From: an uncultured Shewanella sp. | GTDB lineage: Bacteria; Pseudomonadota; Gammaproteobacteria; Enterobacterales; Shewanellaceae | Direction of reading: 5' to 3' | DNA: 64,000 nucleotides | Assembly (NCBI RefSeq): GCF_947495455.1 | Contig: NZ_CANLZC010000001.1 | Coordinates: 62,001-126,000, forward strand | Shown: positions 56,813 through 64,000 of the stretch, one piece after another | Numbering within the stretch: the stretch's first letter is position 1 | Layout: each line of letters starts with the position of its first letter | The notes under the pieces: generated by a model | Database searches by the model: none | The model's input: only the letters and a program-made list of their open reading frames with translations | What the model was told of the DNA's origin: nothing | Translations under genes and position numbers: made by a program

Positions 56813-59800
56813 CTATTTTCTCATGAACCTTGGCAATGCAATGTTAGCGGCTTGATTAGCATTGGCAAAGTGCACGCCTGCTCGATGGCGCAAACGATAC
56901 AAGGCCTGATAACATAAGGGCACGAGAAACAAGCTAGTGATCGTGGAGAAGAGTAGGCCACCAATAATTGCGATGGCCATGGGGGCATAGGCTGGGCCAC
57001 CGCCGCCCACTTGTGTGTCGCCTAAGGCCAAAGGTAATAAGCCCAGTACTGTGGTGGAAACGGTCATGAGCACAGGCCGCAGACGCGTGACACAGACGTT
57101 GGCAATGGCACTTGAAAGGGTGTTCAGTGAAGGGCGGTGTTGGTTGATTTGATCCACTAATACTATGCCGTTATTCACCACTATGCCCATTAAAATTAAT
57201 ATGCCTATCATGGGCATCATAGACAGTGGCGTATCGGTGAGCATTAAGGCCCAAAATACCCCAGTGATTGAAAAAATAATGGCATTAATAATGGCTGTGG
57301 GTAACAGCAGTGATTCAAACAGCGCGGCCATGACAATATAAATCATGGCGATAGCCAATAACATATTGGTGAGCATGATGTTCTTTTCTTCATTTTGCCG
57401 CTCAAACCCGCCAGTTAATGAATAACGATAACCGGGGGGAAAGTCAATGGTATCCATGATCTTGATGATTCGGCTTTGTGCGTCTTGTAGCGATAAATCA
57501 TCAAGATTTGCGCCTATGGTTAAGGCTGTTTGCCTATCATAGTGGCGAATACTGTCAAATCTAGGCTGGATCTTAATTTGACTTAGACTATTTAAATCAT
57601 AGACTTGTTGATTTATCCTAAGTATGGGCAAGGCTTTTAATTGGGATAAAGACAATTGTTCAGATGAAAGGCGCAGCTTGATGCGCAGCTCGCCATTAGG
57701 CGCGTGACGAAATGAGCGCAGCATTTGCCCACGTAGCGCGGTGGCAATATCTCGAGCGACACGCTCAAGGCTTAAACCAAGCCGCGCGATAAGCTGCCTA
57801 TCAAGGGTGATGAGCACTTCTTGTTGGGCATTATTGACCTCTGAGCGCACATCACTTAAGCCTTCAATACGAGATAATAAGGGGACGACTTGTTCACTTA
57901 ATTGCAATAACTTGTCGGTGGATTGACCGCTTAATGACACCCGTAATCCTTGATTTTGGTTTCCCCAGCCAAATTGAGGACTGGCCTGTGTGAAGGTGGG
58001 GAAATCTTGGCGTATGGCGTCTTTCAACTCATTAATACTGATAGGCAGATCCGGTTTGAGTAATAAGGTTGATTGTGCCGTGTCGGGGGCATAATAGCTG
58101 TAGATAGTATCGATATGAAAAGTGTCTTGGTGCGCATAAAGATAGGCTTCCATGCGGTCCACCATGGCTTTTGTCACATCGAGGTGATGGCGTCCTTTCA
58201 CATTATAATTGATAAATAAGCGTTCAGTCCCTGGATTGTCATCTTGATCTTGTTTAACAAATTGCATGGGAATCGCCGTTGAGGCTAATAATAACAGCGC
58301 GATAAGACCGCCAGTTTTGGGATAATTTAATAAGCGACTCAGCCAGACTTGGTATGTGTGGGCGAGGCGGGAAGGATCGCTCTTTTTTGTCGGGGTAAAG
58401 TGGACTGTATTGAGCAGTAGAGGTATGAGTGTTTTGGCGAGCAACAAGGAGCTGCCTAATGCGATACAGATGGCGATGGCGACGTGCTCTAAAAACAAGG
58501 TGATTTCGACTTTTTCGCCGACAATATTGGGTAAAAAAACAATGGCCGTGGTTAACGTGCCTGCTAGCACGGCGAGGGAGACCTTATCGACGCCTTTTAT
58601 TAAGGCCTGTGTTTGCAGCTGGCTGGATGTCACCTGTTGTTTTTCTTGTAAAATACTTTCTGTGATCACCACGGCATTATCGATGAGCATTCCCACGGCG
58701 AGTAACAATCCCATCATAGAGAGAATGTTGAGGCTGTAGCCGAGCAAATACATAATGGCCAGTGTGATGGCAATGGCGATAGGCACTGAGCTGACGACAA
58801 TGAGGGTGGTTTTGAGATCTCGCAAGAATACATACAGCACTATAAAAGACAGTAGGGCACCGATGAGTCCTGCTGTTAGCAGATCCGATAGAGAAGATTT
58901 TACGCCATCGGCTTGATCTTCCATGATATAGACTTTAATGCCATCAAATTCACTGTTTTGCTGAGTTTGTTCTATTACCTTAAACACTCTGTCTGAAACG
59001 GCAACAAGGTTAGCCCCTGAAGCTTTAAAGACATCCAGTCCAATGGCAAACTGTCTGCCTAATAATCGCCCCTCAGTGGGTTCGGGGAGTTGGTAACTCA
59101 CATCAGCAATATCCTCTAAGGTGATGTAAGGCGTAATGGGCAGTTTGGCAATATCATTGAGATTGCGATATTCACCTTGAGGAGAGAGTTGATAGATTTT
59201 ATCTTGCGTGCGTATGGCTCCCGCATTGAGGATAAAGTTTTCTCGCGCTAGCCGCCCTGTGAGTGCCGTGATACTGACGCCACTGGCGGTAAGTTTTTTT
59301 CCATCGACTTGAATGCGGATCTGCTTTTTATCGACGCCGTAAAGGGTAACTTTTGACACGCCTTCAATGCGCTCTAAAGGTTTTTTTAATTGATGCTCAA
59401 GTAAATCATAGGCACCTGATAGAGCATGCTGACTCGAGAGTCGAATATTGATTAAAGGCAGATCCGATGTTGAAAACTGTCGAATAAAAATGCGTTCCAC
59501 ATCCTTTGGCAACAAGTGTCTCACGGCATCGATTTTCTCTCGAGCTTCCAAGCTTTTTGTGGCGATATCCTCACCCCACTTCATGATGAGCTCTATTTCA
59601 GCACCATCTTGACTCGATGTGGAGTTTAGCTCCTCGATGCCACTTAAGGTGGCAAGGGAGCCTTCTAATACACGAGTGATCTCCCGTTCAACTTCACGAG
59701 GAGTGGAGCCTTTATAGGGCACCTCTATCATCACTTGGGGAATATCAATGCCAGGGAGTAGCTCCAATGGCAGCAATTTCGTGGTGGCTAATCCAAATAA

Positions 59801-59866
59801 TAAGGTGGCAATGAAGAATAAGCTGGTGGTGACTGGCCGCGTTAAGGCGATGTTTGTCAGACTCAT
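56813..59866 (-). CDS. RND efflux pump inner-membrane subunit (AcrB/HAE1-like), second of tandem
   Basis: 1017 residues, twelve TM segments. Start LTNIALTRPVTTSLFFIATLLFGL; PxxLLPGIDIPQVMIEVPYKG; proton-relay segment with MGLLLAVGMLIDNAVVITESI; second half MIGILILMGIVVNNGIVLVDQINQ. Exports drugs or other substrates with a fusion protein and outer-membrane channel. TAATG overlap with the upstream RND gene, so the two subunits may act as a heteromultimer as in MdtBC. Its last 45 codons are duplicated at 54913. Confidence 0.92.
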   Translation of the reverse strand: MSLTNIALTRPVTTSLFFIATLLFGLATTKLLPLELLPGIDIPQVMIEVPYKGSTPREVEREITRVLEGSLATLSGIEELNSTSSQDGAEIELIMKWGEDIATKSLEAREKIDAVRHLLPKDVERIFIRQFSTSDLPLINIRLSSQHALSGAYDLLEHQLKKPLERIEGVSKVTLYGVDKKQIRIQVDGKKLTASGVSITALTGRLARENFILNAGAIRTQDKIYQLSPQGEYRNLNDIAKLPITPYITLEDIADVSYQLPEPTEGRLLGRQFAIGLDVFKASGANLVAVSDRVFKVIEQTQQNSEFDGIKVYIMEDQADGVKSSLSDLLTAGLIGALLSFIVLYVFLRDLKTTLIVVSSVPIAIAITLAIMYLLGYSLNILSMMGLLLAVGMLIDNAVVITESILQEKQQVTSSQLQTQALIKGVDKVSLAVLAGTLTTAIVFLPNIVGEKVEITLFLEHVAIAICIALGSSLLLAKTLIPLLLNTVHFTPTKKSDPSRLAHTYQVWLSRLLNYPKTGGLIALLLLASTAIPMQFVKQDQDDNPGTERLFINYNVKGRHHLDVTKAMVDRMEAYLYAHQDTFHIDTIYSYYAPDTAQSTLLLKPDLPISINELKDAIRQDFPTFTQASPQFGWGNQNQGLRVSLSGQSTDKLLQLSEQVVPLLSRIEGLSDVRSEVNNAQQEVLITLDRQLIARLGLSLERVARDIATALRGQMLRSFRHAPNGELRIKLRLSSEQLSLSQLKALPILRINQQVYDLNSLSQIKIQPRFDSIRHYDRQTALTIGANLDDLSLQDAQSRIIKIMDTIDFPPGYRYSLTGGFERQNEEKNIMLTNMLLAIAMIYIVMAALFESLLLPTAIINAIIFSITGVFWALMLTDTPLSMMPMIGILILMGIVVNNGIVLVDQINQHRPSLNTLSSAIANVCVTRLRPVLMTVSTTVLGLLPLALGDTQVGGGGPAYAPMAIAIIGGLLFSTITSLFLVPLCYQALYRLRHRAGVHFANANQAANIALPRFMRK

Positions 59867-62800
59867 TATGCTTCTCCCTTTTGCGGGGCTATTGAGGTAT
59901 TAGCTTGAGTGTGAAACGCGCTTGCGGTTGAGAAGGACTTGCGGTCAAAGACGCTATAAAGCACAGGAAGCACTATGAGGGTCAGCAGAGTTGATAAAGT
60001 TAAACCAAAAATGACACTGATAGCCATAGGGGCTCGCACTTCGCTACCGTCACCGACTCCTATGGCCATAGGTAACAGGCCTAAGGTGGTGGTTAATGTG
60101 GTCATTAATATGGGGCGAAGACGAGATTGGGCCGCTTGAATAACGGCTTGGGATTTCGCCAAGCCATCACTTCGTAGCTGATTAATTCTATCAATGAGTA
60201 CAATGGCATTGTTAACCACAATGCCGGCTAGCATGATGAGGCCAATAAATACCACGACACTCAGTGGTGTGTTGGTGAGGTATAAGCCAAGAATACTGCC
60301 CGCTAATGCCATTGGAATGGTGACTAAAATAAACAGTGGATGCACTAATGATTCAAATTGACTGGCCATGACGAGATAAACCAAAACAATGGCCAGTAGC
60401 AAAGCCATTTGGAGTGAAGTAAAGGCGGTTTGCATTTCTTCGTTTTGACCACCAAATCTCAGCCCTATGGTGTTAGGTAAAGGCTGGGTTGAAAGGAGCT
60501 GTTGTGCCTGTGCTACAGCTTGATTTAAGTTGCCGTAGGCAATATTGGCACTGACTAAGGCAATACGTTGTTGGTGAAGGCGATTGATGGCTGAAGGGCC
60601 TAATGTTAAAGACACATCCGCCACGGCGCTTAAGGGAATAGGGCGCTCGCTGTCAGGGTTAATGATCATACTGTCAATATCACTGATGCTATTGCGCTCA
60701 GTTAATTGACTGCGCACGAGAATATCGACTTTTCTGTCTTGAATCGTGTATTGGCTGGCAAAAGTTCCGCCAATTCGCTGGGCAATGCGTGTGGCGACAG
60801 TGGGAGCATCCATATTGAGCGCGGCAAGCCTTGCGTGATCAAATCGAATGCTGAGCTCAGGTTGACCTGAACGTAGGCTAGTGCGAACGTCGACAAAACG
60901 TTCATTCTGGCTGAGTACATCGACTAAGCGTTTTGAAACTTGTGTTAACTCTTTAATGTCATAACCACTGAGCTCGATTTCAAGGGGCGTGTTAAAACTG
61001 AACAAGCTGGGTTGTTCAATCTTAAGTTCAACCGATGGGATCAGCATGGCGGCCTGACGTAGGTGTTGTGACACTTTATCTAAGCCTTGCTTATGGGTTA
61101 ATTTTACTTGTAATCGGCCCCAGTTTTCACCCCCTTGTTCGATATTGGAAGACATAAGCCCGCTACTGCCTGCTTGACTGAAAACTTGTTTGACCTCAGG
61201 CAGTGAGTCGATGGAGGCGGACAATTGTTGCAATACCTTATCGGTTTGATGGACGCGGCTGCCAGGTGGCAAGAGAATATCGGCATAAAAGGTGCCTTGA
61301 TCCATAGTTGGAATGAGCTCCATGCCGAGTTTTGGTAGCAAGGATGTCGCTGCGATAGACAGGCTGAAGGCAATCACCAGTGAAGTCCATTGCCGATGCA
61401 GGGCCGCCTTGAGTATGATCTCATAATAATAATAAATTCTGCGATAGACGGCATCAAATAGGCTTAAAAAGGGCCTAAAGAGGCATTTTGCTAACCAAGT
61501 GATGACACGTATGAAGATTAAGCTTGCCGTTATCAGTGTAAAAGGAAGCGTGCGGCAGACAAAGTTTAGGGGAAAGGTGAGCCAGCGGTACCCGCTGGAT
61601 TTTTCATTTTGAACAGGTCTCTTTTGGGGAGTGTTATTATGCGTTTGTGGCGATGGCTCAACACTTGCCCGCCAGCCTTTTCTTGAGGCAAGCATGGGAA
61701 TGGTCGTCAAGGCTACGATTAAAGAGGCAATTAAGGCAAAGGTGACTGTGAGGGCTTGATCGGAAAACAGGGCGCCTGCCACACCATCGACAAAAATGAG
61801 TGGAATGAAGACAGCTAGCGTGGTCAAGGTTGATGCAAAAATAGCGCCTGAGACTTGTTTGGTGCCTGTGATGGCCGCTTGGGTTCTATTCATGCCTTCA
61901 GATTGGCAGCGCTTAATATTTTCCAGCACCACAATGGCATTATCCACTAATAAACCGACAGCAAGTGCGATGCCTCCCAGAGACATCATGTTTAAGCTGA
62001 TGTCACTAAAATACATCATGTTAAAAGTGGCAATGACAGAAAAAGGAATGGCGATGGAAATGATTAAGGTTGGAATAATATCTTTTAAGAAAAAATAGAT
62101 CACTAACATGGCCAATACACTGCCGATTAACGCCGTATTAATGACTTCATCTATGGCTTGGGAGATAAACTCGGATTGATCGAAGATGATTTCAAGGGAT
62201 GCATCAGGATAAAGGGATTGTAGGCGGCTAAATTGTGCTTTTATTCGCTTTGCTGCGGCCACTGTGTTGGCATCACCTTCTTTATAAATGGCCAGTTCAA
62301 TGGATTCTTGACCATTAATGCGCGTTATGTCGCTTCGCTCTTTGTGGGCATCCATAATATTAGCCACTTCAAAGAGTCGAATAAGTTGAGAACCATTGCG
62401 GTAAATGATGATTTGCTCGAGCTCATTTAAAGAAGAGAATTGATTCAATGTGCGAACTAAGTATTCTTTATCGCCTTGCAGGACTTTTCCTGCGGAAAGG
62501 TTGATGTTTTCTTGTTCGATACGGTTTTTAATGTCATTGGCATTGAGTTGTAGCTGACTGAGTTTGTATTGATCTAATTGAATGTGGACTTCTTGCTCTA
62601 AGCCACCAGAGAGCTTTACGGATGCGATTCCCTTGATGGACTCCAGTTCTCTTTTTAGCGCTTCGCTAGCATAAGTGCGTATGTGTTTCAGTTGTGCTTC
62701 ACTGGCATTGGGAGTCGACAATGCCAGTCGTATAATGGGATCCAGATTGGGGTTAAATCTCAGTAACAAAGGCTTATCGATATCAAGGGGCAAGTTAATG

Positions 62801-63141
62801 GCTTCTAGCTTCTCTCTAATGGCTAAACTGGCCATGTTCATGTCAGTTCCCCATTCAAATTCTAATACCACATCGGATAAACCTGCGCGCGAGATAGAGC
62901 TTACCTGTCTAAGGCCTTTTACGATACCGAGGGCTTCTTCTATGGGTTTGGCGATCAGCTGCTCAATTTCAACAGGCGCTGCGCCGTCATAGAGGGTACG
63001 AATAGTGACACTGGGGTAGCTTAGATCGGGCAATAATTTCACGGCCAGTCTGGAAAATCCCACCATACCAAATAGCATAATGGCCAGCATGAACATCCAC
63101 ACACTGACAGGCCGCTTTACCGCAGTTTGAATAATAGACAT
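59866..63141 (-). CDS. RND efflux pump inner-membrane subunit (AcrB/HAE1-like), first of tandem
   Basis: 1091 residues; somewhat long because of an insertion of about 60 residues (WRASVEPSPQTHNNTPQKRPVQNEKSSG shape, near 490-560) in the cytoplasmic loop. Starts MSIIQTAVKRPVSVWMFMLAIMLFGMVGF; SLGGIALAVGLLVDNAIVVLENI and VFIGLIMLAGIVVNNAIVLIDRI are the two NxxE/D proton-relay regions. Resembles the CzcA/MdtB-like HAE branch. ATG 63141, 11 bp after the fusion-protein stop; overlaps the next RND gene. Confidence 0.92.
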   Translation of the reverse strand: MSIIQTAVKRPVSVWMFMLAIMLFGMVGFSRLAVKLLPDLSYPSVTIRTLYDGAAPVEIEQLIAKPIEEALGIVKGLRQVSSISRAGLSDVVLEFEWGTDMNMASLAIREKLEAINLPLDIDKPLLLRFNPNLDPIIRLALSTPNASEAQLKHIRTYASEALKRELESIKGIASVKLSGGLEQEVHIQLDQYKLSQLQLNANDIKNRIEQENINLSAGKVLQGDKEYLVRTLNQFSSLNELEQIIIYRNGSQLIRLFEVANIMDAHKERSDITRINGQESIELAIYKEGDANTVAAAKRIKAQFSRLQSLYPDASLEIIFDQSEFISQAIDEVINTALIGSVLAMLVIYFFLKDIIPTLIISIAIPFSVIATFNMMYFSDISLNMMSLGGIALAVGLLVDNAIVVLENIKRCQSEGMNRTQAAITGTKQVSGAIFASTLTTLAVFIPLIFVDGVAGALFSDQALTVTFALIASLIVALTTIPMLASRKGWRASVEPSPQTHNNTPQKRPVQNEKSSGYRWLTFPLNFVCRTLPFTLITASLIFIRVITWLAKCLFRPFLSLFDAVYRRIYYYYEIILKAALHRQWTSLVIAFSLSIAATSLLPKLGMELIPTMDQGTFYADILLPPGSRVHQTDKVLQQLSASIDSLPEVKQVFSQAGSSGLMSSNIEQGGENWGRLQVKLTHKQGLDKVSQHLRQAAMLIPSVELKIEQPSLFSFNTPLEIELSGYDIKELTQVSKRLVDVLSQNERFVDVRTSLRSGQPELSIRFDHARLAALNMDAPTVATRIAQRIGGTFASQYTIQDRKVDILVRSQLTERNSISDIDSMIINPDSERPIPLSAVADVSLTLGPSAINRLHQQRIALVSANIAYGNLNQAVAQAQQLLSTQPLPNTIGLRFGGQNEEMQTAFTSLQMALLLAIVLVYLVMASQFESLVHPLFILVTIPMALAGSILGLYLTNTPLSVVVFIGLIMLAGIVVNNAIVLIDRINQLRSDGLAKSQAVIQAAQSRLRPILMTTLTTTLGLLPMAIGVGDGSEVRAPMAISVIFGLTLSTLLTLIVLPVLYSVFDRKSFSTASAFHTQANTSIAPQKGEA

Positions 63142-63152
63142 GTCAATAATCC

Positions 63153-64000
63153 TTATTGATGGCTTGATGCTAAGGTCAGCGGATTAATGATTTCTACAAG
63201 AGATTGATCTTTTAGATTGTGCAGTCCATGGGTGACGACATTGTCTCCCAGTGCAATACCTGAGATGATTTCAACTGTGTTATCTTCCTTATATCCAATG
63301 GATACCGATTTTTTTTGCGCCTTATTGTCATTGACTATGTATATGGAGTACTGATTATCTTGATCTATGATGGCTTGTGCGGGAACAGTAATGACATTTT
63401 TATGGGTGTCGTAGCGAATTTCCACGCGAGTAAACATGCCGGCTTTGAGCTGTGCATCATGATTAGGAATAGCTAATGTGACTTTAAAAGTGCCACTTTG
63501 GGTGTCGATAATGGGACTGATGAGAAAAACCTTGGCATTGAGGGCAACATTTTTCTGGTGACTGGTATAAATCTTTGCCGTTTGTCCGAGTTGTAAAAAG
63601 GGCAGTTGTGCTTCGGGTAGGTGTACAATGGCATGTAGCTTTTCTTGGTTAACAACATAAAAAAGTTCATCAAACTCTTGTGCCATATTGCCTGCTTTAA
63701 CGCTGCGTTTAGCCACAACGCCCTTAATAGGCGAGCGAATTTTACTTTCGGTTACCTGAAGCTGAGCCTCATCACGCTTGGCACGGGCGGAGAGTAATTT
63801 GTATTCTAATTTTGCCATGGAATCGGCGCTCACAAATTGCTTATTTTCAATCTGTTTTAAGCGTTGCAATTCTTGTTCAATGATTTGGGCTTCAGCTTGC
63901 AGATGGGCAAGAGAGAATGCTTGTCTTTTGGCATCAACCACTGCCATGATTTGACCTTGAGACACATTGTCACCTTCTTCTACTCTAAGCTCTGTGATCA
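63153..64000 (-). CDS. RND efflux membrane fusion protein (5' end outside window)
   Basis: C-terminal 282 residues visible; the frame runs open to the window edge, with the biotinyl-lipoyl start LRVEEGDNVSQGQIMAVVD at 63930-63990. Then the hairpin (LQAEAQIIEQELQRLKQIENKQFVS; KLEYKLLSARAKRDEAQLQ), the second lipoyl half (SPIKGVVAKRSVKAGNMAQEFDELF) and beta-barrel (GTFKVTLAIPNHDAQLKAGMFTRVEIRYD). Links the RND pump to an outer-membrane channel. First gene of the operon in this view. Confidence 0.92.
   Translation of the reverse strand, partial: ITELRVEEGDNVSQGQIMAVVDAKRQAFSLAHLQAEAQIIEQELQRLKQIENKQFVSADSMAKLEYKLLSARAKRDEAQLQVTESKIRSPIKGVVAKRSVKAGNMAQEFDELFYVVNQEKLHAIVHLPEAQLPFLQLGQTAKIYTSHQKNVALNAKVFLISPIIDTQSGTFKVTLAIPNHDAQLKAGMFTRVEIRYDTHKNVITVPAQAIIDQDNQYSIYIVNDNKAQKKSVSIGYKEDNTVEIISGIALGDNVVTHGLHNLKDQSLVEIINPLTLASSHQ

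Overview
The window has two parts. Positions 1 to 28987 are the late half of a Mu-type transposable prophage. Positions 28988 to 64000 are chromosome of a marine-type gammaproteobacterium. Conserved gene orders (yejM-yejL-yejK; comEC-msbA-lpxK-ycaR), a GltS symporter, a tandem 6-pyruvoyl-tetrahydropterin-synthase-like protein and RND pumps fit a Shewanella/Parashewanella-like organism. The genus is inferred from general protein resemblance, not from a search.

Prophage (all genes on +). It begins inside a Mor-family activator. A lysis module follows (GH24 lysozyme, holin), then Mu-type packaging and head genes (gp25/26-like, gp27-like small terminase, gp28-like large terminase, gp29-like portal, a gp30-like head protein fused to an HEIGH metalloprotease-like domain, gpG-like, protease/scaffold, gpT-like capsid, gp35/36/37). 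The tail is of the long flexible, lambda/B3-like type: tube, G/GT chaperones with an A AAA AAC frameshift site, tape measure, tip proteins, and a 2404-residue tip/fibre protein with about eight 63-residue Ala-rich repeats. Early genes (repressor, transposase) lie left of the window. The right end is visible at 28987 as three copies of a TCTCATTTCATGCGA transposase-site-like repeat, just outside the terminator of a tRNA-Pro(GGG) gene.

The most unusual content is non-coding and inside the prophage. (1) A two-hairpin element plus small palindrome occurs three times (903-970, 10456-10523, 19073-19140). It shows compensatory base changes and always lies 62-65 nt before a start codon with no exposed Shine-Dalgarno: lysozyme, protease/scaffold, first tail-tip gene. 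(2) Arrays of TTTAA on a strict 11-bp period occur at 815-891 (7 units), 15078-15137 (5 of 6) and 28569-28628 (about 6), with a two-unit trace at 10359-10380. (3) Five CTTTCTAGTT sites, two of them forming an inverted pair, fill the gene-free stretch before the right end. I do not recognise any of the three as a described system.

Chromosome. After the tRNA come yejM/yejL (-) and yejK (+); a secreted-looking TcdA/TcdB-type glycosyltransferase with an SH3-like domain; a VAO-family oxidoreductase; a dihydroorotase-type amidohydrolase (-); a PTPS-like protein; an M23 peptidase; DUF2062 (-); the comEC-msbA-lpxK-ycaR group for DNA uptake and lipid A export and synthesis; a small kinase-fold protein; a sugar MFS transporter; a c-heme lipoprotein; gltS and a GNAT acetyltransferase (-). 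Positions 52400-56810 form an accessory patch: two unknown genes (one with integron-cassette-like borders), a broken copy of the RND pump C-terminus, an effector-like kinase and a MITE. The window ends in an RND efflux operon on the minus strand (MFP, two pump subunits), cut by the window edge.
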